A stretch of DNA of 64,000 nucleotides from Brevibacterium sp. CCUG 69071 (GTDB lineage Bacteria > Actinomycetota > Actinomycetes > Actinomycetales > Brevibacteriaceae): positions 372,001 to 436,000 of the forward strand of contig NZ_PGFV01000002.1 in NCBI RefSeq assembly GCF_021023135.1, in the 5' to 3' direction. The notes under the pieces were generated by a model. It did no database searches. It saw only the letters and a program-made list of their open reading frames with translations, and was not told the DNA's origin. Shown piece by piece: positions 37,180 to 46,363 of this stretch (its first letter is position 1; every line of letters begins with the position of its first letter). The position numbers and the translations under genes are program-made.

Positions 37180-38076
37180 TCAGGACTCCAAGTCGAGGTC
37201 GAGGCCCAGGTCGATCGCGCGCACGCTGTGGGTCAGCGCCCCTGAGGAGATGACATCGACCCCAGTGGCGGCGATCTGCGCGAGGGTCTCTAGGGTGACA
37301 TTGCCGCTGGCCTCGACGATCGCGCGTCCGGCGATGAGCTCGACCCCGGTGCGGAGATCGGCGAGCGAGAAGTTGTCGAGCATGATGATGTCCGCCCCGC
37401 CTTCGAGGACCGCGGGAATCTGCTCGAGGCGGTCGACTTCAACCTCGATCATTGTGGTGTGCGGCAACCGTTGCCGGGCCGAACGGAGCGCTGCGGCGAT
37501 GTCGTGTCCCTGACCGGCCAAGACGGCCAGATGGTTGTCCTTGACCATGACGGCGTCGGAGAGGCCGAAGCGATGGTTGCTCCCGCCCCCGCAGACCACC
37601 GCATGCTTCTCGAAGGCCCGCAGGCCCGGGGTTGTTTTGCGGGTGTCGACGATCCGGACGCGGCGTTTCGTGGGGGAGTCGTCGGCGGAGGCGGTGTCGG
37701 AATCTGCGCCTCGGGCGGCATCGACGTACGCTCTCGTCTGGGTCGCGATGCCGCTCATCCGCTGGCAGAAGTTCAGGGCGATCCGCTCGGCTCGCAGCAC
37801 CGCCCGCGCCGGACCGCTGACCTCGGCGAGTGTGTCACCGGAGGTGAAGGAAGCGCCGTCGGCGGCGAGCAGTCTCACCTCGACGTCAGGGTCGACGAGG
37901 GTGAAGGCGCGGGCGAAGACCTCGGCACCCGCGAGCACACCGTCCTCCCTGGCCCGGAGCTCGGCCCGCGCCGAGGCGGTGGCCGGGATGAAGGTCTCAC
38001 CCGTGAGATCGCCCCAGGGAGCATCCTCATCGAGGGCGAGGCGCAGGGCGGAATCGATGGTCTGCGAAGTGAGCAT
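37180..38076 (-). CDS. nadC: Nicotinate-nucleotide pyrophosphorylase (carboxylating)
   Basis: 298 residues. It converts quinolinate plus PRPP to nicotinate mononucleotide and CO2. Motifs: ALDEDAPWGDLTGETFIP, ERIALNFCQRMSGIATQTRAYVD, IVDTRKTTPGLRAFEKHAVVCGGGSNHRFGLSDAVMVKDNH (split into the PRPP and substrate sites), IEVEVD and IMLDNF. ATG 38076 shares one base with the nadB stop (TGATG). The upstream open frame lies inside nadB in another frame and is not used. Confidence 0.95.
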   Translation of the reverse strand: MLTSQTIDSALRLALDEDAPWGDLTGETFIPATASARAELRAREDGVLAGAEVFARAFTLVDPDVEVRLLAADGASFTSGDTLAEVSGPARAVLRAERIALNFCQRMSGIATQTRAYVDAARGADSDTASADDSPTKRRVRIVDTRKTTPGLRAFEKHAVVCGGGSNHRFGLSDAVMVKDNHLAVLAGQGHDIAAALRSARQRLPHTTMIEVEVDRLEQIPAVLEGGADIIMLDNFSLADLRTGVELIAGRAIVEASGNVTLETLAQIAATGVDVISSGALTHSVRAIDLGLDLDLES

Positions 38077-39692
38077 CAGGAAGCCTCCTGGAGAAGGTCG
38101 GCAGGGAAGTCGGTACGGGTGTGCGCCCCGCGGCTCTCGCGACGGGCCAGGGCGTGCCGGGCGATTTCGGCGGCGATGAGCGCGAGATTCGCGGTTTCGA
38201 TGCCTTCGGCGAGAGCGGTGTGCGGGGTGCGCTCGCCTCCGACTGCGGTAGCGAGTTTCGCAGCGCCGCCGGCTGCCGTACTGACTTCTCCGGCGCCGAG
38301 GCGGTCGAGCAGAGTCCGCAGGCCCGCTTCGCTGCGTTCCACGCCGAGGTGGGTCCACGCGAGGTCCTGCAGCTCGGTGCGGGGGAGCGTGGTCGCGGGC
38401 AGATCCCCGTCCACACCGTCGCGCAGGCGCTCGCCCACTGCAGAGTCGCTCAGCCCTGTGCCGATCGCCGCGGCGGCTCGGATCCCGAACACCGCCCCTT
38501 CGAGCAGCGAGTTCGAAGCCAGCCGGTTGGCACCGTGGACCCCGGTGCAGGCGACCTCGCCGATCGCGTACAGACCGTCGATGCTCGTCCGCCCGTCGAG
38601 GTCGGTCGCGATGCCGCCCATGAAATAGTGGGCGGCCGGAGTGACGGGAATGAGGTCGACCGCCGGGTCGAGACCGTGCTCGGCCAAGCCCTTCGTGATG
38701 GAGGGGAAGCGTTCGGCCACCTCGGGCACGGCTCGGACGTCGAGCAGGCAGGGCCGTCCGCCCTGGGCGGCCATCCTGCGGTGGACGCCCAAGGCCACGA
38801 CATCGCGCGGCGCGAGCTCGGCCCTGGAATCGACCTCCGGCATGAACCGGTGGCCGGCGGCATCGAGGAGCTGGGCTCCGGCTCCGCGGACGGCCTCGGA
38901 GACGAGGAATCCGGCACCGGCCAGCGCGGTGGGATGGAACTGGAAGAACTCGAGATCACGCACTGCCGCCCCCGCCCGGATCGCGGCGGCCAGGCCGTCC
39001 CCGGTCGCCGAGGCGGGATTCGTCGTATGCGCGAAGAGTCGGCCGGCCCCGCCGGTGGCGAGCACGATCGCCTCGGCAGGCAGGTGCGTGACGGCACCCC
39101 GGTGCAGGAGGCTGACCCCGGTGGCAGCGCGGACGCCGTGTCCGCCGTGTCGGCCATCCGTGAGGACGTCGACGAGCATCGTCTCCTCGTGCAGGTTCAC
39201 CCTCCCCGCAGCCACCTCGGCGAGCAGGGCCCGCGACAGGGCGTCGATGATCGCCCTCCCGGTCGCGTCCCCGCCGGAGTGGAAGATGCGCGCGGTCGAG
39301 TGCGCTCCCTCCATGCCGCGAGCCCAGGCACCGGAGGCATCCCGGTCGAAGGCGACCCCGGCGGCCGCGAGTTCGCGGATCCGGTCCGGTCCCTCCTCGC
39401 AGAGCACCCGGACGGCGTCCTCATCGCAGAGCCCGGCTCCGGCCGCCAGGGTGTCGGCGATGTGGGAAGCCACGGAATCCTCCGCGCTCGCAGGCGAGCC
39501 ATCTTCCGCGCTCGCAACCGAACCTCCGGCCTCGGCGGCGCCGACGACCCCGGCGATCCCGCCCTGGGCGAAGGCGGTGTTCGACTCGCCGAGGCAGTCC
39601 TTCGTCACGAGGGTCACTTCGTGCCCAGCGGCCAGGCGGAGTGCGGCGCTCAGGCCCGCGATTCCGGACCCGATGATGACGATGCGGCTCAT
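38076..39692 (-). CDS. nadB: L-aspartate oxidase
   Basis: 538 residues, FAD-dependent. It oxidises aspartate to iminoaspartate, the substrate NadA condenses with dihydroxyacetone phosphate. Motifs: the Rossmann segment IVIIGSGIAGLSAALRLA, the NTAFAQGGIAG loop, FHSGGDATGRAII, FQFHPTAL, AAHYFMGGIATDLDGRTS and ANRLASNSLLEGAVFG. The C-terminal helical domain ends with the usual SRGAHTRTDFP. It starts six bases after nadA. Confidence 0.96.
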   Translation of the reverse strand: MSRIVIIGSGIAGLSAALRLAAGHEVTLVTKDCLGESNTAFAQGGIAGVVGAAEAGGSVASAEDGSPASAEDSVASHIADTLAAGAGLCDEDAVRVLCEEGPDRIRELAAAGVAFDRDASGAWARGMEGAHSTARIFHSGGDATGRAIIDALSRALLAEVAAGRVNLHEETMLVDVLTDGRHGGHGVRAATGVSLLHRGAVTHLPAEAIVLATGGAGRLFAHTTNPASATGDGLAAAIRAGAAVRDLEFFQFHPTALAGAGFLVSEAVRGAGAQLLDAAGHRFMPEVDSRAELAPRDVVALGVHRRMAAQGGRPCLLDVRAVPEVAERFPSITKGLAEHGLDPAVDLIPVTPAAHYFMGGIATDLDGRTSIDGLYAIGEVACTGVHGANRLASNSLLEGAVFGIRAAAAIGTGLSDSAVGERLRDGVDGDLPATTLPRTELQDLAWTHLGVERSEAGLRTLLDRLGAGEVSTAAGGAAKLATAVGGERTPHTALAEGIETANLALIAAEIARHALARRESRGAHTRTDFPADLLQEAS

Positions 39693-39698
39693 GACCGA

Positions 39699-40985
39699 TC
39701 AGATCCGGGGCTTCGAGGCGAGCATCCGTGTCAGGGACACGCGAGCGGGCTCGGCCACCTCGGCGTCGACGCTGATCTGATTGATGACCTGGCCCTCCAA
39801 CAGAGACTCGAGCACCCAGGCGATATAGCCGGGGTGGATGCGATACATCGTCGAGCACGGGCACACGACGGGATCGAGACAGAAGATCGTGTGTTCGGGG
39901 TGTTCGGCGGCGAGGCGCTGGACGAGGTTGATCTCGGTGCCGATCGCGAACGTGGTCGGCTTAACCGCCTCGGCGATGACCTTCGTGATGTAGGCGGTGG
40001 ATCCGGACTCATTGGCCGCGGCCACGGTCTCGGCCGGGCATTCGGGGTGGACGATGACGCGGACATCCGGGTGTTCGGCCCGGGCCTTGTCGATCTGTGC
40101 GGGGGTGAAGCGCTTGTGCACGGAGCAGAAGCCCTGCCACAGGATGACCTTGGCCTCGCTCAGCTCCTCGGCCGAGTTGTTGCCCAGCGGACGGTGCGGG
40201 TTCCACAGCGGCATCTCTTCGAGGTCGATGCCCATGGTCAGCGCGGTGTTGCGGCCGAGGTGCTGATCGGGGAAGAACAGCACTCGGTGGCCGCGCTCGA
40301 ATGCCCACTCGAGGACCACCTCGGCGTTGGATGAGGTGCACACGATGCCTCCGTTGCGACCGCAGAAGCCCTTGATCGCGGCCGAGGAATTCATGTACGT
40401 GACCGGGATGACGGGCACCTTGCCCTCGGCATCGGGCTCGGTGCCGAGCACCTCCGCCAGCTGTTCCCAGCAGTCCTCGACCTGGTCGATGTTGGCCATA
40501 TCGGCCATCGAGCAGCCGGCGGCGAGGTTGGGCAGGATCACGGATTGTTCGGGTGTGGAGAGCAGGTCGGCGGTCTCGGCCATGAAGTGGACGCCGCAGA
40601 AGACGATCGCCTCGGCCTCCGGGTGGTTCTGCGCGGCCTTGGCCAGCATGAACGAGTCGCCGATGTAGTCGGCATGTTCGATGACCTCGACCCGCTGATA
40701 GTGGTGGCCGAGCATGACCACGCGATCGCCGAGAGCGGCCTTGGCCGCGACGATGCGCTCCCGCAGCTCCTCCGCCGAGGCGTCCCTGTACTCCCGCGGG
40801 ATCTCTCCCTGGCGCGGGGAGCGGGCGGGGATCGGATCGGAGAGGGATGCGCCGGGGCCGTACCCGGGGTGCGCGTCGACGTCCCACGGGGCATCGAGGA
40901 GTTCGGTCGAGCACATGGAGTCCTTCGATCCCTTCGCCGAGATGTCCTTGAGGGTGAGTTCGATCGACGCTGTTGTGGTCATCAT
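39699..40985 (-). CDS. nadA: Quinolinate synthase A ([4Fe-4S] enzyme)
   Basis: 428 residues. Conserved blocks: VVMLGHHYQRVEVIEHADYIGDSF (split), the cluster ligands in VFCGVHFMAETA, GIVCTSSNAEVV and DPVVCPCSTMYRIHP, and YMNSSAAIKGFCG. Two adjacent ATGs (40985, 40982) follow GAAGGA; the in-frame extension to 41078 would run through the leader and is unlikely. It heads nadA-nadB-nadC-desulfurase and has a ~100-base leader with a candidate operator in its promoter. Confidence 0.95.
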   Translation of the reverse strand: MMTTTASIELTLKDISAKGSKDSMCSTELLDAPWDVDAHPGYGPGASLSDPIPARSPRQGEIPREYRDASAEELRERIVAAKAALGDRVVMLGHHYQRVEVIEHADYIGDSFMLAKAAQNHPEAEAIVFCGVHFMAETADLLSTPEQSVILPNLAAGCSMADMANIDQVEDCWEQLAEVLGTEPDAEGKVPVIPVTYMNSSAAIKGFCGRNGGIVCTSSNAEVVLEWAFERGHRVLFFPDQHLGRNTALTMGIDLEEMPLWNPHRPLGNNSAEELSEAKVILWQGFCSVHKRFTPAQIDKARAEHPDVRVIVHPECPAETVAAANESGSTAYITKVIAEAVKPTTFAIGTEINLVQRLAAEHPEHTIFCLDPVVCPCSTMYRIHPGYIAWVLESLLEGQVINQISVDAEVAEPARVSLTRMLASKPRI

Positions 40986-41330
40986 CGTCCTTCGCGGGTC
41001 GGTGCGACATCGCCTGACATCGCGGGTTGCACGCGGGTCGCCGTGGATCCGTCTGCTCGGTGCGAGCGGAGACGGCAACTCCGCGTATAATTTAACGCAA
41101 ATTTGAGCTTAATGGTCTTCCGGGGCAATGTAAAACACGTACGCACCGGCATGACCTAGGGTGGAGTCAGGCTCGCGACCCGAGTCGACCCGAACGCGAC
41201 CCGGCCCGATGCTGCGGAGATCACCACTCACCGCCGTCGATCGCCCGGGTGCCATGAAGCGCAGAATCGTCGGTTCCGACGGCGAGCAGCGCGCTGCGAA
41301 TCGACGATGGCCGACCGAACAGGATGTCTG
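40986..41330. other. Divergent nadA / panB promoter region
   Basis: No gene is seen. It holds the nadA leader, an AT-rich island (about 41084-41115) with TATAAT on the plus strand (41086) and a palindrome, then a GC-rich leader of panB. The AT island is the most AT-rich spot of the window. Confidence 0.6.
41092..41112. promoter_or_regulatory. Candidate operator for the NAD operon
   Basis: TTAA-CG-CAAATTTG-AGC-TTAA is a palindromic CAAATTTG core with TTAA flanks, offset by one base. On the minus strand TTAAGC (41112-41107), 17 bases and TATACG (41089-41084) form a promoter, so the site lies between -35 and -10. The regulator (NrtR, NadQ or another) is unknown. Confidence 0.45.
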
Positions 41331-42335
41331 ATGCCCCACCACGAAAACGCCCGGCCCGAAAGCTCTGCCGAGCCGGTGAATTCCGCCGAGCCGCTGAGTT
41401 CTGCCGAGCCTATGAGTTCCGCCCGCCACGAGAATCCTGCCGGGCAGGAATCGATCCCGCCCTACGGGGGAGGGGCGGGCAGTGCCGGCGGAACCGGCGG
41501 CGCAGTATCCGGAGGGGAGCGCGCACCCGCGGCCCCGCCTCGGCGAGTCCGCACGCTCGACCTCATCAAGGCGAAGTCCGAAGGCAGACGCTGGGCGATG
41601 CTGACCAGCTACGACCAGTACACGGCCGCCCTGTTCGAGCAGGCCGGGGTCGAGGCGCTGCTCATCGGCGACTCGGCGGCGAACAACGTCTACGGCCACG
41701 AGACGACCCTGCCGGTCACCGTCGACGAACTCATTCCCCTGGCCAGGGCCGTGACGAAGGCGACCTCGCGGGCGCTCATCGTCGCCGATCTGCCCTTCGG
41801 CAGCTACGAGATCTCCGATGAGCAGGCCGTCGCGACCGCCGTGCGGTTCATGAAGGAAGCCGAAGTCCACGCCGTCAAACTCGAAGGCGGGGCGCGGATG
41901 GCCTCACGGATCCGTGCGATCACGAACGCCGGCATCCCGGTCATGGCGCACATCGGCTTCACCCCGCAGGCCGAGCACAACCTCGGCGGGTACAAGGTCC
42001 AGGGCCGCGGTGATGCGGGAGATGCGCTGCTCACCGATGCCAGGGCCGTCACCGAGGCGGGGGCATTCTCCGTGGTCATGGAAATGGTCCCGACCGGGTT
42101 GGCCGGGCAGGTCACGGCCGAGCTGTCGATCCCGACCGTGGGCATCGGCGCCGGAGCCGAGACCGATGCGCAGGTGCTCGTGTGGCAGGACATGGCGGGC
42201 CTGCGCACCGGGCGGGCGCCACGCTTCGTCAAACGTTATGCCGATCTGCACTCGGTCCTCACCGAGGCGGTCGGCCGCTATGTCGATGAGGTCAGGAGCG
42301 GGGCGTTCCCCGAACCCGAGAGGAGCTTCGAGTGA
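41331..42335 (+). CDS. panB: 3-methyl-2-oxobutanoate hydroxymethyltransferase (ketopantoate hydroxymethyltransferase)
   Basis: 334 residues from ATG 41331 (AGGA six bases upstream); an ATG at 41307 would add eight residues. The PanB barrel covers residues ~70-330: [41 protein letters not shown] (split), [23 protein letters not shown] and [19 protein letters not shown]. It makes ketopantoate for pantothenate and CoA. The first ~65 residues are a non-family extension with three copies of SAEP(V/L/M)(N/S) encoded by an 18-base repeat (about 41361-41420) and a Gly-rich stretch. It overlaps panC by GTGA. Confidence 0.94.
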   Translation: MPHHENARPESSAEPVNSAEPLSSAEPMSSARHENPAGQESIPPYGGGAGSAGGTGGAVSGGERAPAAPPRRVRTLDLIKAKSEGRRWAMLTSYDQYTAALFEQAGVEALLIGDSAANNVYGHETTLPVTVDELIPLARAVTKATSRALIVADLPFGSYEISDEQAVATAVRFMKEAEVHAVKLEGGARMASRIRAITNAGIPVMAHIGFTPQAEHNLGGYKVQGRGDAGDALLTDARAVTEAGAFSVVMEMVPTGLAGQVTAELSIPTVGIGAGAETDAQVLVWQDMAGLRTGRAPRFVKRYADLHSVLTEAVGRYVDEVRSGAFPEPERSFE

Positions 42336-43165
42336 CCGAGGTCGGCGGCATCCAGGCGCTGCGGTGGTGGCGGGCGAAGCAGACCGGACACGTGTCTCTG
42401 GTCCCGACGATGGGGGCACTGCACCCCGGGCACCGGGCCCTGATGGATCGGGCGCGCGAGGCCGGGGACGCGGTGGTGACGAGCATCTTCGTCAACCCCC
42501 TGCAGTTCGGCGCCGATGAGGACTTCACGAAGTATCCGCGCCCCTTCGCCGCCGACATCGAGGTGTGCGAATCGGCCGGAGCCGACTTCGTCTTCGCCCC
42601 TGCGCTGGGGGAGATGTATCCGAGCGCGCCGGAGGTCACGGTGTCCTCCGGTCGGATGGGGTCGGTCTTCGAGGGCGCGGCCAGGCCGGGCCACTTCGAC
42701 GGCGTGCTCACCGTCGTCGCGAAGCTCTTCACGCTGACGAAGCCGGATTCGGCGGTCTTCGGGCTCAAGGACATCCAACAGTTCTGCCTGGTCAAGCGCA
42801 TGATCGCCGATCTCAACTTCGACATCGACCTGATCGGACTGCCCGTGGTCCGCGATGCCGACGGTCTCGCGATGTCGAGTCGGAACGAGTACCTGGCACC
42901 GGCGGACCGGCGGGCGGCGCTCGCCATTCCGAGAGCGCTGGAGGCCGCGGCTCGAGTCGCGCAGCCGGAGGCGGCGATCGACGCCGCCCACGAGATCCTC
43001 CTGCCTGCGGCGGAGCGGGGCGAGCTCGTGCTCGACTATCTCAGCCTCGTCGACGCCACCACTCTGCAGCCGTGTGAGCAGGGATTTCGGGGATCCGCGC
43101 TGCTGCTCGTGTCCGCGACCGTGGGCGGCACGCGGCTCATCGACAATGTGCCCTTGGAGTTCTGA
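42332..43165 (+). CDS. panC: Pantothenate synthetase
   Basis: 277 residues. It joins pantoate and beta-alanine using ATP. Motifs: [42 protein letters not shown] (split), [14 protein letters not shown], and the MSSRNEYL signature. The FGEKDYQQ motif is FGLKDIQQ here, with Leu for the usual Glu/Gln and Ile for Tyr. GTG 42332 overlaps the panB stop, and GAGAGGAGC lies upstream. No panD is nearby. Confidence 0.95.
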   Translation: MTEVGGIQALRWWRAKQTGHVSLVPTMGALHPGHRALMDRAREAGDAVVTSIFVNPLQFGADEDFTKYPRPFAADIEVCESAGADFVFAPALGEMYPSAPEVTVSSGRMGSVFEGAARPGHFDGVLTVVAKLFTLTKPDSAVFGLKDIQQFCLVKRMIADLNFDIDLIGLPVVRDADGLAMSSRNEYLAPADRRAALAIPRALEAAARVAQPEAAIDAAHEILLPAAERGELVLDYLSLVDATTLQPCEQGFRGSALLLVSATVGGTRLIDNVPLEF

Positions 43166-43206
43166 GAGGAGCTCCCATCTCGAGCCCGTGAGGCGAGCTC
43201 GAGCGC

Positions 43207-43977
43207 TCAGACCGGGATGGCGATGACGGCGATGCCCATGATGACGAGGATGCCCGCCGAGCCGGCCTCGATGAAGAAGTCCGTGCTCCTCCGCTGGAGC
43301 GCCGCGGCGGCCAGGCCCGCGATGAGTGCAAGAACCACCTGGTAGGCGAGCATCACGCCGACGACGAGTGCGACGAGGAGAACGTAGTCGACCCCCGCGG
43401 CGGAGGCCGGCACAAGGGTCGGCATGACGGCGAGGAAGAACAGACCCGCCTTCGGATTGCTCAGCGAGGACAGCAGTCCGCGACGATACGAGATCAGGGA
43501 CCGCAGATGACCCCAGTCGCGTTTTCCTGCGTTGCCCGCCCCCACCTCGGCGCGGGCGAGATCATCGGCGGCGGCGGCGATCTCGCTCACCGGCCCCTCG
43601 ACGAACTCATCGGCCGGCGCCGCTGGGCCCTGTGCTGCGTTCGCACTTTCGGCCCGCTCAGGGGTTCCCAGTCCGCGCAGCTCCCGACGGATCCGCAGCG
43701 CCTGGCGGGCCGCGAGGATGCCGAGGAGACAGAGGTAGATGCCGCCGCAGATCTTGAGCAGCAGCAGCGCCGAGGGGTAGGCCTTGAGAAGTGCGGAGAC
43801 TCCGGTCAGTGCCGCGACCATCCATACGGTCATGCCGGTGGCGGACCCGAGCGAATAGATCAGTCCGGCCTTCCTCCGCAGCGCCGAGAGGCGGACGGTC
43901 AGGATGGTCTCGGGGCCGGGGGTGACGGCGAGGACGGCGGCGGCGCCGGTGATGGCGACGAGTTCGGGTCCGGTCAT
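43207..43977 (-). CDS. LysE/RhtB-family amino-acid exporter
   Basis: 256 residues with about six membrane segments. The N-terminal family motif is VLAVTPGPETILTVR, followed by LSNPKAGLFFLAVMPTL in the second half. About 50 hydrophilic residues (112-165) inserted in the central loop make it longer than the usual ~205. GGAGG precedes ATG 43977; an upstream extension has no ribosome site. It diverges from a LysR gene, the classic LysE-LysG arrangement, so it probably exports a basic or other amino acid; the substrate is inferred only. Confidence 0.88.
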   Translation of the reverse strand: MTGPELVAITGAAAVLAVTPGPETILTVRLSALRRKAGLIYSLGSATGMTVWMVAALTGVSALLKAYPSALLLLKICGGIYLCLLGILAARQALRIRRELRGLGTPERAESANAAQGPAAPADEFVEGPVSEIAAAADDLARAEVGAGNAGKRDWGHLRSLISYRRGLLSSLSNPKAGLFFLAVMPTLVPASAAGVDYVLLVALVVGVMLAYQVVLALIAGLAAAALQRRSTDFFIEAGSAGILVIMGIAVIAIPV

Positions 43978-44160
43978 CGGGATCCTCCAGTCGGAAGCGT
44001 GGGGTCGGCGCGCGGCCGGACGTGCAGAGCGAACCCCGTTGAAACGACACGTATCCAACGGGGCACAGATCAATGATGACGGAGAGAAAAGATCATGAAA
44101 AGCAATTGATCTCGAATGACCATCAGGTGGCGCCTAATGGTTTCCGGGTAGTCTGGACTC

Positions 44161-45066
44161 ATGTGGGATCTCAATCGCCTTCGCGTCTGGCGAGCAGTCG
44201 TGGCCACCGGTTCTGTGGTCGCCGCGGCCCGCAGCCTCAACTACACGCCGGCCACCGTCAGCCAGCACATCACGACCCTGCAGAAGAGCGTCGGCGTGCC
44301 CCTCTATCGTCGTTCGGGCCGTGGCATCGAGATCACCGATCTCGGCCGACGCCTAGCCGAGGAATCCGCCGAGGTCTTCACCGGGCTGGCCAAGCTCGAC
44401 AATCTCGTCGAGAGCTTCCGGACCATTTCCCGTCCGCGGATGCGAATCGCCGCCTTCACCTCATTCAACGCCCGGCTGCTGCCAGACATCATCGAACCGG
44501 TGGCGCGGGCTCATCCCGATCTGCGCTTCGACATCCAGCTCAACGAGCCTGCGAAGATCCGCCGCAGCCATTGCACGATCGAGATCCGAAGCGAAGTTCC
44601 GCAGGATGAGGAGGTCCACCTGCCCGAGATGAGTCGGACCGTGCTCTTCGACGACGACTATCAGGTCGTCGTCTCCGAGCGCCACGTATTCGCCGAGCGT
44701 GAGTCCGTGCCCTTCAAAGACCTCGCCGAACAGCGCTGGGTCGACTACGACCTGTGGTCCGGCCCGACGAGCAGAGTCGTCGATCTCGCCTGCGCGGCCG
44801 CCGGCTTCGAACCGCGGAACTTCGCGGCCTCGGAGGACGACTATGCGGCACTGGCGCTGGTGGCCGCGAACCTCGCCATCACCGTGCTGCCTCGCCTCTC
44901 GACCATGCAGCTGCCCGGCGGGCTCGTCGCCGTCGACCTCACCGACCCGGTGCCCAGCCGTCGGGTGGTCATGCACGTGCGTGAGCGCGAAGCTCATCTT
45001 CCGCACGTACGGGCCTTCGCCACCGCCGCCGAGGCGGTCGCTGCCGAACGCTTCGAACACCCCTGA
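44161..45066 (+). CDS. LysR-family transcriptional regulator
   Basis: 301 residues: an N-terminal helix-turn-helix (LNRLRVWRAVVATGSVVAAARSLNYTPATVSQHITTLQ, split; ~4-60) and a periplasmic-binding-like effector domain (~88-295). It diverges from the LysE-type exporter at 43977, which is its likely target. TAGTCT (44149-44154) ends six bases before the ATG without a ribosome site, so a leaderless transcript is likely. The 183-base gap to the exporter should hold its binding site; I see no convincing palindrome. Confidence 0.9.
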   Translation: MWDLNRLRVWRAVVATGSVVAAARSLNYTPATVSQHITTLQKSVGVPLYRRSGRGIEITDLGRRLAEESAEVFTGLAKLDNLVESFRTISRPRMRIAAFTSFNARLLPDIIEPVARAHPDLRFDIQLNEPAKIRRSHCTIEIRSEVPQDEEVHLPEMSRTVLFDDDYQVVVSERHVFAERESVPFKDLAEQRWVDYDLWSGPTSRVVDLACAAAGFEPRNFAASEDDYAALALVAANLAITVLPRLSTMQLPGGLVAVDLTDPVPSRRVVMHVREREAHLPHVRAFATAAEAVAAERFEHP

Positions 45067-45069
45067 TCT

Positions 45070-45143
45070 CTCCCACTGCTACCTGGCGGGGGCCTAGCAA
45101 CCTGGCGCGAGGTGTCTGGGACCCCGCCAGGTAGCAGTGGGAG
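45070..45143. repeat. Long inverted repeat (22-bp arms) between lysR and guaB3
   Basis: CTCCCACTGCTACCTGGCGG begins the left arm (45070-45091), and the right arm (45122-45143) is its exact reverse complement. The 30-base loop contains a third partial copy, AACCTGGCG. It starts four bases after the lysR stop. It may terminate lysR, but its length and loop structure look like a REP-type element. Confidence 0.85.
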
Positions 45144-45228
45144 GAGGGGAGGGGAGACTAGGAGAGACTGCCCGTTCCTCATAGTGGGCTGAGACCTCGG
45201 TGTCAGGGCGGTGGGATAGGCTGTCCGG

Positions 45229-46362
45229 GTGAGTTCTGAAATCGAAATCGGCATCGGCAAGCGCGGGCGTCGCGCCTATTCGCTCGACGACATCGCCATC
45301 ATCCCCGACCGGCGCACCCGGGACCCCGAAGACGTGTCCCTGAACTGGCAGATCGACGCTTACCGGTTCGATCTGCCCTTCATCGGCGCCCCGATGGACT
45401 CGGCCATGTCACCCGAGACTGTCATCGCCCTCGGCCGCTTCGGCGGACTCGGCGTCCTCGATCTCGAAGGCCTGTGGACGCGCTACGAGGATCCCGCCCC
45501 GCTGCTGGCAGAGATCGCGCAGCTGCCCGACGAGATGGCCACAGCACGGATGCAGGAACTCTACTCCGCTCCGATCCAGGCCGAACTCATCACCGCCCGC
45601 CTCGAACAGATCCGCGAAGCCGGAGTCACCGTGGCCGGTGCCCTGACCCCGCAGCGGACCCAGCAGTTCTACAAGACCGTCGTCGACGCCGGGGTCGACA
45701 TCTTCGTCATCCGCGGCACCACGGTCTCGGCCGAACACGTCTCCTCCCAGACCGAACCGCTCAACCTCAAGCAGTTCATCTACGAACTCGACGTCCCCGT
45801 CATCGTCGGCGGTGCCGCCACCTACACCGCGGCCCTGCACCTCATGCGCACCGGTGCCGCCGGAGTCCTCGTCGGCTTCGGCGGGGGAGCGGCCGCAACG
45901 ACCCGTCGCACACTGGGCATCCACGCCCCCATGGCCACCGCGATCGCCGACATCCATGCGGCCCGCCGGGACTACATGGACGAATCCGGCGGACGCTACG
46001 TCCACGTCATCGCCGACGGCGGCCTCGGCTCCAGCGGTGAGATCATCAAGGCCTTCGGCGTCGGCGCCGACGCCGTCATGCTCGGCACCGCCCTGGCTCG
46101 CGCGACCGAAGCCCCCGGCCGCGGCATGCACTGGGGCGCCGAGGCGCACCACCCCGAACTGCCGCGCGGGCATCGCGTGGAGCTGGGCACCGTCGGCAGC
46201 CTCGAGCAGGTGCTCTTCGGTCCCGGGCGCACCGCGATCGGCGAACTCAACCTCGCCGGTGCCCTGCGCAGGGCGCTCGCGACGACCGGCTACCTCGACC
46301 TCAAGGAATTCCAGCGCGTCGACGTCACCGTCTCGCCCTATCGGCCTGGATCGGTGGTCTGA
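45229..46362 (+). CDS. guaB3: GuaB3 family IMP dehydrogenase-related protein
   Basis: 377 residues, a GuaB-like TIM barrel without CBS domains: RRAYSLDDIAIIPDRRTRDPEDV at the N-terminus, PFIGAPMDSAMSPETVIALGRFGGLGVLDLEG (split) and VIADGGLGSSGEIIKAFGVGADAVMLG. The catalytic Cys loop of true IMPDH is absent (GFGGGAAATTRRTLG instead), so it is not an ordinary IMPDH. Homologs in actinobacteria and cyanobacteria have been linked to GMP-reductase activity; that assignment here is inference. GTG 45229 sits six bases after TAGGCT, consistent with a leaderless message. guaA follows after two genes. Confidence 0.93.
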   Translation: MSSEIEIGIGKRGRRAYSLDDIAIIPDRRTRDPEDVSLNWQIDAYRFDLPFIGAPMDSAMSPETVIALGRFGGLGVLDLEGLWTRYEDPAPLLAEIAQLPDEMATARMQELYSAPIQAELITARLEQIREAGVTVAGALTPQRTQQFYKTVVDAGVDIFVIRGTTVSAEHVSSQTEPLNLKQFIYELDVPVIVGGAATYTAALHLMRTGAAGVLVGFGGGAAATTRRTLGIHAPMATAIADIHAARRDYMDESGGRYVHVIADGGLGSSGEIIKAFGVGADAVMLGTALARATEAPGRGMHWGAEAHHPELPRGHRVELGTVGSLEQVLFGPGRTAIGELNLAGALRRALATTGYLDLKEFQRVDVTVSPYRPGSVV

Positions 46363-46363
46363 T

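Noticed and set aside
38121..40334. Plus-strand open frame of 737 codons
   Set aside because: Antisense of nadB and nadA; composition is Gly/Arg/Asp-rich without domains.
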